Shown piece by piece: positions 33,402 through 44,648 of a stretch of DNA of 64,000 nucleotides (position 1 is the first letter of the stretch; each line of letters begins with the position of its first letter). The DNA is from Gari tellinella (taxonomy: Eukaryota; Mollusca; Bivalvia; Cardiida; Psammobiidae). The stretch covers positions 20,518,291-20,582,290 of the forward strand of contig OV277868.1 of assembly GCA_922989275.2 (NCBI GenBank), given 5' to 3'. The translations under genes were made by a program, and so were the position numbers. The notes under the pieces are model-generated. The model saw only the letters and a program-made list of their open reading frames with translations, did not search any database and was not told the DNA's origin.

Positions 33402-34625
33402 ACAAGTACAATATTTGTGGAAAAAAGCTTATATGCGTCAATAGGTTTAAATGAATTGAACGAAACTGATTGTAAATACGGCGGAGTATGATATTAGAAA
33501 TGAAGGCTTTTTTAATGTTTACTCTGTGTATATTGACTATTCTAAATACTGTTTACAAAATTTTAATATGTGTGTAATGGCTAGTCATGATTTGCACAAA
33601 CGGACGTGCATGTGAGTGTGTGGATGTAAGCCGTTATGCCTGTTATGTATTTGTGTATATGTACATGTATGTGCGTGTGTTCCTGTACGTGTCCGTATGT
33701 GTGATTTGTTTATCATATGTTCATTATTTAACTATACTATGCCAAACTTCCAAGGCAACATCCCGAATATTCCCATTACTTCCAATGTTAAACATGTCTT
33801 AAGTTAGTCTGGTCAATTCTGCAACGTGTGCATTTCCTGAATAGATTTCTTTTGTAATTCATAGAGTGGTCAATGGACAATACTCTTGGTAAAAAAAATG
33901 AATTGGGATTTGGTCCCTAAAATATGGAATTTTGTGATAACAAGTTTTCAGAAATCTCATTCCAATGCATTTTCAATGGGGAATGTTAACCAGAAATTAG
34001 CGATACGTTTGGATAGATGTTATTAATCGTCAGATGTGTCAATGAAAATTCGTTGCCAATTTTAACAACTTTGAGGACAGTGCAAACACAAATAAAAACA
34101 CAAATAAAAACACAAATAAAAACATTTAATAATTTTGTGTCAATTTTTCCATCGATTTAAAACACCCGCTCTGATATGAAAACAGAAGGGAACTCAGGGG
34201 TGTTGCGTTGGCACTTGGCATAGTATATAATAACGCATTATCATCACCAAGTCTGATGCAACAAGTGTAGTGCGACTGACCTGGTCTTCGAAAAAGAGAG
34301 ATGACAAAATTCCTCATGGTTTTGTATAAATGTGTGTGTATGCATTATATGTTGCCATGACAACCGTGACGTCGTTGCATTGTACACTTACCATGTACGT
34401 TCTAAGAATGTCGGTCACTGGGATTTGATTCATGGCAAGCACATGGCACAGGCGATAAAACTGCACTCTGCTACGCGCAGTACAAATTCTCCACGTCAAC
34501 CTTTTTTCATCACTTTGTCTGCCGTTCACGACATCACTTGTTTACAAATAGTTTTGATGTAGATTAGTTGCTACCTAATAAGGGTTTGATCTGGATCCAA
34601 ATTTGTTATGAACTTTATTTTTAAC
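33402..34625. other. No gene recognised
   Basis: TG-rich tract with TGTATGTGCG-type steps at about 33600-33710. A 12-bp direct repeat (ACACAAATAAAA) occurs three times at 34085-34125. No recognisable gene or transposon. Overlapping short open stretches near 34126-34562 show no motifs. Confidence 0.5.
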
Positions 34626-34800
34626 TTTTTACCCGTAGCCTGTTTATAGTTTTGAAGACAAGTAACCACTTAAAGCAGGTTGAAAGTAAAGCAAACTGCG
34701 CCTTTAAGACGCATTCTGCCTTAATTTCAACTCGCTTTAAGCTACCATATCTATGGAAAATAGGTATTGCGTTTTCGGACGGTATGAACATTTTCTCTAT
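34626..34800. mobile_element. Family D hairpin element, diverged
   Basis: ACTTTTTACCCGTAGCC, then TTAAAGCAGGTTGAAAGT pairing with AATTTCAACTCGCTTTAAGC, around GCGCCTTTAAGACGC. Confidence 0.65.
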
Positions 34801-35551
34801 CAGTATATCTACATTTTGATTTAAAAACATACAAATCTACTTCAATGGCTTCAGTTTTAGCCTGATTTAAAACAAAAATGAGTTTGATCTTATTTTATGA
34901 CGTATTTGATTTGTTATTATTATTCATTTCATTTCATTTCATTTATTTTATTTTATTATATATTTTTGTCTTTTGTAAATTGATAAAATCTAAAATTGTG
35001 TAGTGTATGCATAATTGTCTGATTTTATTTGATAGAAATTTTCATAACTTTATTCAAAATGATAAAGCCGCAATAATTATACATGTAGTATCAAATTTTG
35101 TTTAAAAATGTCTCAACAATACACAAAACGTCCAGTGTCCTGGAGAACGGGTTATTTAGCTAGGGGTATCATGTGAATACATTTTGGGATAATAGAGTGT
35201 CATACTACATTTTCATATATTGTGCGTGAGTATCACTAAAGGTCTGCCCACGACAACGCAGTGAAAAATGTGTGCCATAAAAACACATTAGGGACTTTGT
35301 CACTTAATATGATACAGTTCTTATTCTGTGTTTATATGATTCTAGTGTTTAGGTTTTTGATTTTGGCTGTTTTAACAATAGATGTAATGCATTGTAATTA
35401 TTCACTAATTGTTATTACGTTTGTTTTAATTGTTTCATATAAAAGCATGTCTCCCAAATGGCCAATGGCACGGTGTTACTATTCATTTCCCTTCGATGCA
35501 GTTTATCATCTGAAATTGCAAAGTATTTAGGAACCAGATCAGACCTCAAAA
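34801..35551. other. No gene recognised
   Basis: AT-rich sequence with ATTTC pentamer repeats at about 34924-34946. No element ends or coding motifs are identified. Confidence 0.5.
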
Positions 35552-36004
35552 TACAGTGACAAATACGGTTATTATTTCCCAATAAACGTGTTTTCGCTAA
35601 AACTATTATTTCCATTTGCAAACAGTTTGGAGCCAAATCAGACACCTGGTAAAATAGTCGGATTTGACAAAATGTTGTCATTTTCTACATTTAACTGCAA
35701 TGCGTTTGCTTTTCATTTGCATTTGAACTTGGATTAATAACGTACAGTGGAGAATCTGTTATTCTTTCCCGATTAAACACAAACGTACGCAAACGCAAAA
35801 CACTAAAACGTAGAAAAGTACAACTTTTGGACAATTCTGATAATTCATGTTTATCTTGTTGGCAAACAGTTTGGAGCCTGATCAGACGCCGGGTTACCCG
35901 GCGTCTGATCTGGCTCCAAACTGTTTGCACTGCACATTATAGTTTTAGCGTAAACGCGTTTATTGGGAAAGAATAACGTTTTCTCCACTGTATTCTCCGC
36001 TGTA
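35552..36004 (+). mobile_element. Older family A MITE interrupted by a younger one
   Basis: The left part 35552-35744 has CAGTGACAAATACGGTTATT, a damaged hairpin (AATCAGACACCTGG) and GGATTAATAACGTA. The last piece, TATTCTCCGCTGTA, is at 35991-36004. Taking out the insert with one TA restores the standard AACGTATTCTCC end. Confidence 0.85.
35743..35992 (-). mobile_element. Family A MITE nested in another copy
   Basis: A complete 250-bp copy with TACAGTGGAGAATCTG and ACGTTTTCTCCACTGTA. It is inserted at the TA inside the right TIR of the older copy, so TA duplication is shown directly. Confidence 0.93.
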
Positions 36005-36574
36005 CACACAATGATTCTGGCCCGTGTTTAGATTGCATAAGTTCGAAACATCGTCTCCAACGCAGAGGTCTTTCTAAAGCAGATACATTGTACGACATGT
36101 ACATTGTATAGCAGGCTTTTTATACACACAATTCTATTGTCAAGTAAATAGTCGTATAATACACTCAAAATTTATGAGGTTTTCTGAAACAATTATACCA
36201 AGTAATCTAACACAAAATGACCTATCATTATTCAGGCGTTGTGCAGGTGGAAAATGGCTTCACAATAATGCTTCAGATAATGATGTCGATTGAAAACAGA
36301 ATTGAGCCCATTTAGATACCTAGTTACATGGCGTCTTATCATGTTACACAGTGTTTGTCATTCAGATTCAAATTATTTGACACTCTGACACTATTTTGAA
36401 ATGTAATCTAAGGAAAAACAATTGTTTCAGAACTGTAGCAAACGACGTTAAATATATTTATACTTAGCGCTAACCGCATTGAACATTTGACCGAATTTTG
36501 TTTTCCCCCTTGTACATAACAAAACCACTAAACATAGTACATGTATTAATCTTTACAATTCCGTATCCCCTATT

Positions 36575-36797
36575 TACAGTGGAGAAGACGTTGTTCTTTC
36601 TCGTTTCAACGCAAACGAAACGCAAATGTTTTGCAGTAAAATTTAGAAAATAACCATTTGTTGACAATTCCGACTGTTTAATTTAATCTACGTGGCAAAA
36701 ACTATGGAGTCTGATCTGGCTTAAATTGTTTTCACAGGAAATTATAATTTGAGCATAAATGCGTTTATTGGGAAAGAATAACATGTTATTCACTGTA
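36575..36797 (-). mobile_element. Family A MITE, hairpin damaged
   Basis: TACAGTGGAGAAGACG, AAACGAAACGCAAATG, a reduced core (GGAGTCTGATCTGGC), and an unusual right end ACATGTTATTCACTGTA shared with the next copy. Confidence 0.82.
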
Positions 36798-37006
36798 CAG
36801 TGGATAATCTGTTATTCTTTCCCGTTTAAACGCAAACGTACGCAAACGCAAAGCACTAAAACGTTTATCTTAATGGCAAACAGTTTGGAGCCTGATCAGA
36901 CGCCGGGTTACCCGGCGTCTGATCTGGCTCCAAACTGTTTGCACGGCAAATAATAGTTTTAGCGTAAACGCGTTTATTGGGAAAGAATAACATGTTATTC
37001 ACTGTA
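36796..37006 (-). mobile_element. Family A MITE abutting previous copy
   Basis: TACAGTGGATAATCTG begins at the TA that ends the previous copy. The GTAGAAAAG to CTTGTT segment of the arm is missing. The hairpin is intact, and the right end ACATGTTATTCACTGTA is identical to the neighbour's. Confidence 0.88.
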
Positions 37007-37382
37007 ACTTCACCACTGTCATGGCGGCACTTGGTTTAACCAATTGTCGTCTGCTGTTTGTCTCAAATTTAGATTAGTATAGCGATATCGTAATGACTAT
37101 CAAGCAGATCCTGATCAGTCGCCGCGCAAACAATTTGCAAATACAAGTTGATCCATGGTAAAACATTAAAGGGATTACTTGAATATATTTAACTGTTTCA
37201 TCGTCATAAGCGACTAAGGTCGACTTTTCTAATAATGCTGATTTTGGGCAGTGGCTAAACAGCATATAGCGCTTGATCAGGATCCAAACAGTTTGACAAA
37301 ATTTCTTATATCAAACATATTTGTTTCCTACTGTGATTTAATGATTTATTCTAATATTCTTAAATCAACCGATATAAAGGTT

Positions 37383-37634
37383 AAACAGTTGAGAAGACGT
37401 TATTCTTTCACAATATAGGCGTTTACACTAGTATTATAACTTCCATTGCAAACAGTTTGGAGTCAGATCAGACGCCGGGTGACCCGGCGTCTGATCAGGC
37501 TCCGAACTGTTTGTCACTCAGATTAAAATAAATACATGTAGTCAGAATTGTCAAAAAATTTATATTTTCTTCATTTCATTGCAAAGCGTTTGCGTTTCGT
37601 TTAGGCAGGAAATAATAACGCTTTCTCCACTGTA
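37383..37634 (+). mobile_element. Family A MITE
   Basis: AAACAGTTGAGAAGACG at the left, right end CGCTTTCTCCACTGTA. The hairpin is intact, with AAATACATGTAGTCAG in the right arm. Confidence 0.85.
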
Positions 37635-37827
37635 GTAGACGTTACAATTTGGCTTTGAGAGAGTCAGCGAATAGTGTCATGTTAGGAATAGAAAACAATA
37701 AAAGCGTTGAAATATTTCATTTTATTTTATTACTTTCGTTCTAATAAATCTCTGTAAAGGTTAAGTCTATTTCAAACATAAACGGAGAGAGACAAAATAA
37801 TAACAATACAATTCCGAATACACGAAC

Positions 37828-38077
37828 TACAGTGGAGAATCTGTTATTCATTCCCGTTTAAACGCAAACGTTCGCAAACGCAAAGCGCTAAAACGTAGAA
37901 AATAACAACTTTTCGACAATTTTGATATTTCATGTTTATCTTGGTGGCAAACAGTTTGGAGCCTGATCAGACGCCGGGTTACCCGGCGTCTGATCTGGCT
38001 CTAAACTGTTTGCACTGCAAATAATAGTTTTAGCGTAAACGCGTTTATTGGGAAAGAATAACACATTCTCCACTGTA
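37828..38077 (-). mobile_element. Family A MITE between duplicated segments
   Basis: 250 bp, TACAGTGGAGAATCTG and CACATTCTCCACTGTA. It marks the junction of the tandem duplication. Confidence 0.92.
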
Positions 38078-38272
38078 CTTCCATTGCAAACAGTTTGGAG
38101 TCAGATCAGACGCCGGGTAACCCGGCGTCTGATCAGGCTCCGAACTGTTTGTCACTCAGATTAAAATAAATACATGTAGTCAGAATGGTCAAAAAGTTTA
38201 TATTTTCTTCATTTCATTGCTAAGCGTTTGCGTTTCTGTTAGGCAGGAAAGAATAACGCTTTCTCCATTGTA
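38078..38272 (+). mobile_element. Family A MITE, truncated by duplication
   Basis: The duplicate of the copy at 37383, starting inside its left arm (CTTCCATTGCAAACAG) and ending GCTTTCTCCATTGTA. Confidence 0.85.
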
Positions 38273-38470
38273 GTAGACGTTACAATTTGGCTTTGAGAGA
38301 GTTAGCGAATAGTGTCATGTTAGGAATAAAAACAATAAAAGCGTTGAAATATTTCATTTTATTTTATTACTTTCGTTCTAATAAATCTCTGTAAAGGTTA
38401 AGTCTATTTCAAACATAAATGGAGAGAGACAAAATAATAACAATACAATTCCGAATACACGAACTACATG

Positions 38471-38722
38471 TACAGTGGAGAATCTGTTATTCTTTCCCAA
38501 TAAACGCGTTTACGCTAAAACTATTATTTGCAGTGCAAACAGTTTGGAGCCAGATCAGACGCCGGGTAACCCGGCGTCTGATCAGGCTCCAAACTGTTTG
38601 CCACCAAGATAAGCATAAATTATCAGAATTGTCCAAAATATATGTACTTTTCTACGTTTTAGTGTTTTGCGTTTGCGTACGTTTGCGTTTAAACGGGAAA
38701 GAATAACAGATTATCCAGTGTA
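38471..38722 (+). mobile_element. Family A MITE, young, opposite orientation
   Basis: At the position matching 37828 in the duplicated segment but inverted, and preceded by TACATG. Ends TACAGTGGAGAATCTG and CAGATTATCCAGTGTA. Confidence 0.92.
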
Positions 38723-38723
38723 T

Positions 38724-38860
38724 TACAGTGGAGAAGAGGTTAATTTGTTCCTAAACACGCAAAATAAACGCAAACGCATCGCAATAAATTGTGAAACTGA
38801 CCACTTTCTGACAGTTTTGAATGTTCATTAAGCTGCTGAAGGGCAAACAGTGTGGAGGCC
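38724..38860 (-). mobile_element. Family A left fragment
   Basis: TACAGTGGAGAAGAGG, the ACGCAAAATAAACGC arm, GGGCAAACAGTGTGGAGG. The hairpin and right half are lost. Confidence 0.7.
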
Positions 38861-38934
38861 ATAACATCAATACTGCAACTTTCTAAACCACATGTTTAGA
38901 AAAAAGACGTTGTTCGTTCCAGTTTAACGCATTA

Positions 38935-39110
38935 TTCCCTGAAACTTCCAATGGACAATTCAAGTTTACAATAAAAGCTGGTCCATTTTAGACTATTTAG
39001 GGAGCTCTCTAATCTTGGACTTCACTGTTTGCATTAGACAATTGTACTCTTTACAGATACATGTATGGTAAAGGACGCAGATATGCGTCATTAGGGAAAC
39101 ATGAGTTGAA
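38935..39110. mobile_element. Family C element, decayed
   Basis: CAATGGACAATTCAAGTTTA, TGGTCCATTTTAGAC, AGGGAGCTCTCTAATC and GGACGCAGATATGCGTC, in C order with a broken hairpin. Confidence 0.55.
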
Positions 39111-39274
39111 CAAAACCTTATACAGATGCAATGTCATTAATTGTAATAAATGTCAACGTTTTCATATAGTCTTTTTTCTGATTAGAGGACAAGGTGGACC
39201 CTGATGAGACACCAGTTTATCCAATGTCTGCTTTGGCTACAAGTGTGCTACATACAAAAACATTTCACCGTACT

Positions 39275-39584
39275 TATTAAACACAAACCAGTCTAGATGG
39301 CCACTACAGTGGAGAATGTGTTATTCTTTCCCAATAAACGCGTTTACGCTAAAACTATTATTTGCAGTGCAAACAGTTTGGAGCCAGATCAGACGCCGGG
39401 TAACCCGGCGTCTGATCAGGCTCCAAACTGTTTGCCACCAAGATAAACAAGAATTATCAGAATTGTCCAAAAGTGGTTCTTCTCTACGTTTTAGCGTTTT
39501 GCGTTTGCGTACGTTTGCGTTTAAACGGGAAAGAATAACAGATTCTCCACTGTATTAAACACAAACCAGTCAAGATGGCCACTA
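39275..39584. repeat. 32-bp direct repeats flanking a family A MITE
   Basis: 39275-39306 and 39553-39584 read TATTAAACACAAACCAGTC, then AGATGGCCACTA, with one T/A difference. Both outer edges are TA, and the MITE 39305-39554 lies exactly between them. Confidence 0.9.
39305..39554 (+). mobile_element. Family A MITE, young copy
   Basis: 250 bp, with TACAGTGGAGAATGTG and CAGATTCTCCACTGTA. The hairpin is intact. Confidence 0.93.
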
Positions 39585-40045
39585 GCCCTTTTTATGCTGA
39601 ACTTCGCATGTTAACTATACATGTACATGTACCCAGTTTTAAATTGGTCGGTTTAAGTTTATATTAGGTTACTTATACATACACGTAAAGAAACTATGTG
39701 TTTAAGAAACACCACAATTAAACAAATTGTGCTAACCTAGATTATATTGCTCCTTATGAAATCATGTGATCATGGTCTACAATGTTTGCACATGTATATC
39801 AATATTCTGGTTTCCTGCATAGAACTGGGAAAAGGTCTTCAAATGTCAAGATTAGAAAATCTAGTGACGCGAGGCTATAAAATGTCACACTAAGAGTTCA
39901 ATGCCTGCAACATGTATGTATACCAATTATATACGCACTTTTATCACATAACTTGCAGTCTTGGAGTGGAATAATATCGTAATCCACTAGTGAAATATGG
40001 TTGTTTGGACCCCGCCCAAACCTTTTCGTCCACCAGCGCTGCATG
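39585..40045. other. No gene recognised
   Basis: It contains a weak C-like remnant near 39745-39790 (GCTCCTTATGAAATCATG, then TCATGGTCTACAATGTTTG) and TACATGTACATGTA near 39623. Confidence 0.5.
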
Positions 40046-40296
40046 TACATGTGGAGAAAACGTTATTCTTTCCCAATAAACGCGTTTACGCTAAAACTAT
40101 TATTTGCAGTGCAAACAGTTTGGAGCCAGATCAGACGCCGGGTAACCCGGCATCTGATCAGGCTCCAAACTGTTTGCCACCAAGATAAACAAGAATTATC
40201 AGAATTGTCCAAAAGTTGTTCTTTTCTACGTTTTAGCGCTTTGCGTTTGCGTACGTTTGCGTTTAAACGGGAAAGAATAACAGATTCTCCACTGTA
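40046..40296 (+). mobile_element. Family A MITE, young copy
   Basis: The left end is TACATGTGGAGAAAACG, with one extra base compared with TACAGTGGAG. Right end CAGATTCTCCACTGTA. The hairpin has one mismatch (CCCGGCATCTG). Confidence 0.92.
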
Positions 40297-40761
40297 GCAG
40301 GACATCAAATGACGTCATTTGCTTTTACCATACTGTAAACAACGTTATCAGTCTATGTATAGCAGAGAGACTACAAACTACGGCTTCGATTGTTTACAAT
40401 TGTTATGTGATAAATAGAATATCACATCTGTGCTTATGTAAGATCCTTATTTATCCGGGACTACACTGTTTGCAAACATATATATTCTGGGTTTCAGCAT
40501 AGAAAAGATTGAATGGTAAACGGACCGTTGACAGGTAAATTGTACGGAAAATAACAATTAATATCATTTGCAGGGAATTGACTCGTTGAGTGTCGAGAAA
40601 CCCATTAGCCGTAACATTTCGCTGATTGCATAACCAGAATTGCATCTACCCGACGAGCAATTTCCAAGCACTTGAACAGTAGATCTGTGTTAATATTTGC
40701 GATAATCTCGTTTCACGGTGTTTATGTTCCTTGTAAATTAGAAAACCACAAAGTCAACATA
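40297..40761. other. No gene recognised
   Basis: A weak C-type remnant near 40410-40490 (GGGACTACACTGTTTGCAAA). Otherwise unassigned. Confidence 0.45.
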
Positions 40762-41020
40762 TACAGTGGAGTATAAGTGTTTCTTTCCAGTTGAAACCTG
40801 AAACGAAACGCAAACCGCAAGTCAATAAAATGTAGAAAATGACATTTTTTATGCATTTCTAGCTTTTTAATTTCATCTGATTGGCAAACGGTTTGGAGCC
40901 TGATCAGACGCCGGGTTACCCGGCGTCTGATCTGGACCCATATTGTTTGCAATGCCAAATAATAGTGTTAGCGTAAACGCGTTTTGGGGACTTGAAGAAT
41001 AACGTAGTATCCACTGCATA
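40762..41020 (-). mobile_element. Family A MITE
   Basis: TACAGTGGAGTATAAG at the left, arm AAACGAAACGCAAACC, intact hairpin core, and a damaged right end ACGTAGTATCCACTGCA. Confidence 0.85.
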
Positions 41021-41132
41021 CAATGTATCTAATGCCTTGCGTTTTGGAGACAACCCCTCCCAAAACCCAAAAAATGTTTTGAATCACAAACGCTAGGAAA
41101 TATATGCAAGATAAAGAGTTGACAGGTTTTTT

Positions 41133-41374
41133 AACCATTTCACTGCCAACATTTTCGTGCGATTTTTACCCCTTCACCGTTTCATTGTCGTCTGCTTCAA
41201 TTTAATTGTCTGCAATATCATAAACAAGTTTTGATAAATAAAGCAGTATGGCTGAATAAATTTCGAAACGAGTGCCAAGCAGTTTGGATCCGGATCCGCG
41301 TATCGCGGCGTCTGATCAGGAGCCAAACTGTTTGCAAACGCGCTTGTCAGCGCCATTGGGAAAGAAAGGGTTAA
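41133..41374. mobile_element. Family B hairpin element, core partly lost
   Basis: TTTTAACCATTTCACTGCC at the left, then ATTGTCGTCTGCTTC and ATTGTCTGCAATATC. The hairpin left arm is reduced to GGATCCGGATCCGCG, and the right arm is intact. It ends GAAAGGGTTAA. Confidence 0.75.
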
Positions 41375-42165
41375 TTGTTAACATATGTTATTTTTACTAC
41401 ATGTAGAAACTTGTTTTGAACCTGATCAGACGCCGAGTGCTCAACAATGTTGGTAATGGACATTATTGTATCAGCACAAATGCTTTTATTTGAAATACTT
41501 ATTGTTTTTGCTATTTTAATATGCACTATAATTAGGCACGACATGAGTGTATCTATTGTTAATGATTAAAGTAACCTGAGACGATCTTAATAATTTATAA
41601 ACACTTAAAGGTAACAGTTTAGGATTGGCGTGTAACATTTTCTATGTTCGATCTACATGTACATGTACTGCATGCGTTGCATTTTTTACAATATTAAATG
41701 CAAACATTGTTTTGAATAAAGAACCTTTGCTAAATGTATGAGTGGCAAAGAAGTCATATCCGGATTTGATGCTGATCAACTATATATGTCGGATCGATCT
41801 TTATGGATCTCCTTACATTTTTTACCATTCAAGACATGCTAACTGCGATTATGCTTTTATCATACTATAGAGACAAATAACGTTTTCATTCAGATCAAAC
41901 GCTAAACAAAACATCTGAAATCAAAATTTAAACACGAATGCAGACGACAATTTTGAAGCAAACGACTTTTGCGCACAATAAGGGCCAATGACGGCAAAAT
42001 TACTGATACAGATCTGTGTCAGTTTCACTTGAAATAATTCCATCGACAAATATGTTTTCGTTTTCCTTTAGTACGGTTTGTAGTGTAAGTCTGCAGCATA
42101 TGCCGTCTGCAGAAATTCCAAAAATTGAACCATCTGCTACTTCGTTGAGAAAATTTCATTAGAGC
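41375..42165. other. Unassigned, with B-like remnants
   Basis: AACCTGATCAGACGCCGAG near 41418 and GCAGACGACAATTTTGAAGC near 41940 look like decayed A/B pieces. No gene is seen. TACATGTA occurs near 41399 and 41652. Confidence 0.45.
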
Positions 42166-42240
42166 GGCAAACAGTTTGGATCAAGATGAGACGCCGAGTA
42201 ACTCGGCGTCTCATCTGGATCCAAACCGTTGGAACAATAA
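42166..42240. mobile_element. B-type hairpin with compensated stem
   Basis: The stem GATGAGACGCCGAG pairs perfectly with CTCGGCGTCTCATC. Compared with GATCAGACGCCGCG, the changed bases are matched on both arms. TTTGGATCAA faces GGATCCAAACC. Confidence 0.75.
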
Positions 42241-42358
42241 TTATAAATTAATCCGTAGCATCCTAGCGTTTAATTTGCTGTGGTTTGTAAATATTTTATG
42301 AACTCAACCGTTGACACGGTTGATAAAATCTCAGCACTAAAAGGATGGTGTTTTAAAC

Positions 42359-42614
42359 ATTAACCTTTTTACAGCATTCTAGGGGTGAATCCGTATAACC
42401 TTTGCAAACAGTTTGGATCCTGATGAGATGCCACGTAACACGGCGTCTGATCAGGATCAAAACTGTTTGACACTTGTTTTTAAAAAAAAATCGTCAGTTA
42501 TATTGCCTTAAATTCAACTTTGAAACGATATTGCAGACAACAATATTGAAGCCGACGGCAATATGGCGGTGAAGGGGTAAAATCTTACGATAAATTTGGC
42601 CATGAAAGGGTTAA
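42359..42614. mobile_element. Family B hairpin element
   Basis: TTTGCAAACAGTTTGGATCC, a hairpin with GATGAGATGCCACG against CGGCGTCTGATCAGG, then GAAGCCGACGGCAATATGG, GGTGAAGGGGTAAAA and CATGAAAGGGTTAAA. Confidence 0.75.
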
Positions 42615-42779
42615 ACATTAACAGTGTAGAAGGATTGTTCATAACGTCTGATACAGTTTCGATAAACGGGTTATCTTTAGCCATGTACCCATAAAGAAGC
42701 GCCTTTTAACGCATTAAATTCATTCCGTAGCTAAACAACATCATTCTAATTTATACAGTCAAGAACATGTACCATTAGA

Positions 42780-42880
42780 AATAGTACCTATACACAAGCA
42801 TATGGTAGTTTAAAGCAGGCTTTAAGTGGTCGCCTATCTTCATACCTAGAAAAATGCTACGAGGTACAAACGTAAAGGGT
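42780..42880. mobile_element. Family D fragment
   Basis: GTAGTTTAAAGCAGGCTTTA, AGTGGTCGCCTATCTTC and GCTACGAGGTACAAACG. The hairpin collapsed to AAAGCAGGCTTTAAG. Confidence 0.55.
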
Positions 42881-42974
42881 TACATGTGAGTGGGAAATAC
42901 AACCGACCTAAATTGCAAAAAACAACATATACATGTACTAGATTGTTGGAAAATACATTAATTTTGTCCATTTG

Positions 42975-43210
42975 AAGTTTCATGGGATATGAGTAAACAT
43001 ACTCTCTGCCTTAAACGAAGTATATTATTTATCTGCTAACAGTTTGAATCCTGATCAGACACCGCGTTTCGCGGCGTCTGATCACGATCCAACCTGTTTG
43101 ACAGTTATTTCAATATAATATTTCTTTAGTCAAAATACCTAAAATTTAGATTTTAGAAATAAAAGCAGACAGAATATTTTTTTTCTAAATGATGGCGTCA
43201 GGGAGTTAAC
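42975..43210. mobile_element. B2 hairpin element
   Basis: The hairpin TTTGAATCCTGATCAGACACC faces GCGGCGTCTGATCACGATCC. AAATAAAAGCAGACAGAAT follows, ending CGTCAGGGAGTTAAC. Confidence 0.65.
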
Positions 43211-43224
43211 ATAAGATCAATGTA

Positions 43225-43588
43225 TACAGTGTTCTCTCCCCGTAACGGCCCTCCCAACAACGACTCCCCCCTTACAAGGACCTTCCTCGAAGTTCCCTAA
43301 AAGTGAAACGTATGTCTAACGCTTTTACTGCTGCAATGTCGTATGCTTATATTTGTCGTCTGCTGTTTTTCTTAAAGTTACATATTGAACATTTTGACAG
43401 AAAAAAGCTAAATGCGGAGTGATAAACAGCTTTAATCAGGATCAGACACCGCATTAAGCGGCGTCTGATCTGATTAAAGCTGTTTGAAAATGTTAACCAA
43501 GTCCCCCCCCCCCCTTAACGACTCCCTCCGAACAACGCACACATTTGTTGTCTCCCATAGGGTGTCGTTGTAGGGAGGGAGCGCTGTA
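43225..43588. mobile_element. TA-target TIR element K, copy 1
   Basis: Ends TACAGTGTTCTCTCCC and GGGAGGGAGCGCTGTA, with AACGACTCCC-type repeats inside each end. It contains TTGTCGTCTGC and a B-type hairpin with outer stem AACAGCTTTAATCAG and CTGATTAAAGCTGTT. A 14-base C run lies near 43502. Confidence 0.8.
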
Positions 43589-44394
43589 CTTATCTGAATT
43601 AATGTAACCTCTCAACAAATAAATTGCAAAGGTATGTGCATGTATGTCGGGTACACCGTACGCATAATATGGTAATTCAATTTTCAAGTCGTCGTTAATT
43701 ATTTCACCTACATATTTTATCGTCTGCCTTAATCCCGTCGTAGAAAAAATATCGTCTGCTAACGATTTTCGTCTGCAAAATTTTTACCCAATTCAAATGC
43801 ATGAAGATTTGACTGCATAAATAATAAGGCGAGTGCAAAATATTTTGAAACCTGACCAGACGCTGATTTACGCGTGAAAGGAAATGGCTAATGATGGAAA
43901 TTATTTATTCAGCGCACCTATTTTACTGAATACAAAATTCTCCAAAAAAAACCTTTAATGCAGTCATAAAACATTAATTGCGCAAATCCCTGTAATGTCG
44001 TCTGCTTCAAGACTGTTGTCTGAAGTTTGAACTAAAAATAAGTGTTCATTTTTTTTATATTTTGAACAAACTGATACAACGTTAAACATATTGGATCCTG
44101 ATAAAATCGTCGAGCATGACGAAAGCGTGCAGTTTGGCACTTCTGATGACATGATGATGTCTCCAGTGAGAGACGCAACTGTCAATGTAAGTGAACTTTT
44201 CGTGCTGTGTTTTGAAGAAAATGATACTTTAAATATGGATTTACCAGCATAATGAACTCTTTCACAGAAAGAGGCTTCAGTCTAATTTTCTGCACATGCA
44301 TGCATTTTAGTATCAATGCAGGTGGCATTATGACGATAAAACGACGTCGACAAACGCTAATCTTGAAGTGAAAAATGTTAAGTTCACTTTCTGA
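43589..44394. other. Unassigned, with TCGTCTGC motifs
   Basis: TCGTCTGC occurs at about 43721, 43759 and 43774, and near 43994 (GTCGTCTGCTTCAAGACTG, then TTGTCTG), as in the left part of B elements. A weak B-like core lies near 43850 (GACCAGACGCTG). No gene is seen. Confidence 0.45.
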
Positions 44395-44648
44395 ACCCTT
44401 TCACTCTCAATGACGCCATAAAGTGCGTTTGCAAACAGTTTGAATTACGATCAGACGCCGTGTAACGCGGCGTCTGATCATGATCCAAACTATTTAACAC
44501 TCGTTTCAATATGCTGTAAGTCATACTACATTGAAACTTATTTTGAAATGATCTTGCAAACAACAATATTGAAGCAGACGACAATGCAACGGTGAAGGGG
44601 TAAAATTTAAATTATATATCGAATTTTTTTATCATGAAAGGTTTAATT
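44395..44648. mobile_element. Family B hairpin element, complete
   Basis: Ends AACCCTTTCACTCTC and CATGAAAGGTTTAA. The hairpin TTTGAATTACGATCAGACGC with complement is followed by TTGAAGCAGACGACAATGC and GGTGAAGGGGTAAAA. Confidence 0.8.

Larger units (their letters stand above)
37439..38470. repeat. Tandem segmental duplication
   Basis: 37439-37828 and 38077-38470 are near-identical (ACTTCCATTGCAAACAG through ATTCCGAATACACGAACTAC). They include the right two thirds of a family A copy plus about 195 bp of flank. A complete family A copy (37828-38077) separates them. Confidence 0.85.

Noticed and set aside
34126..34562. Overlapping opposite-strand frames suggesting a small gene
   Set aside because: No recognisable motif on either strand and no repeat or promoter support.
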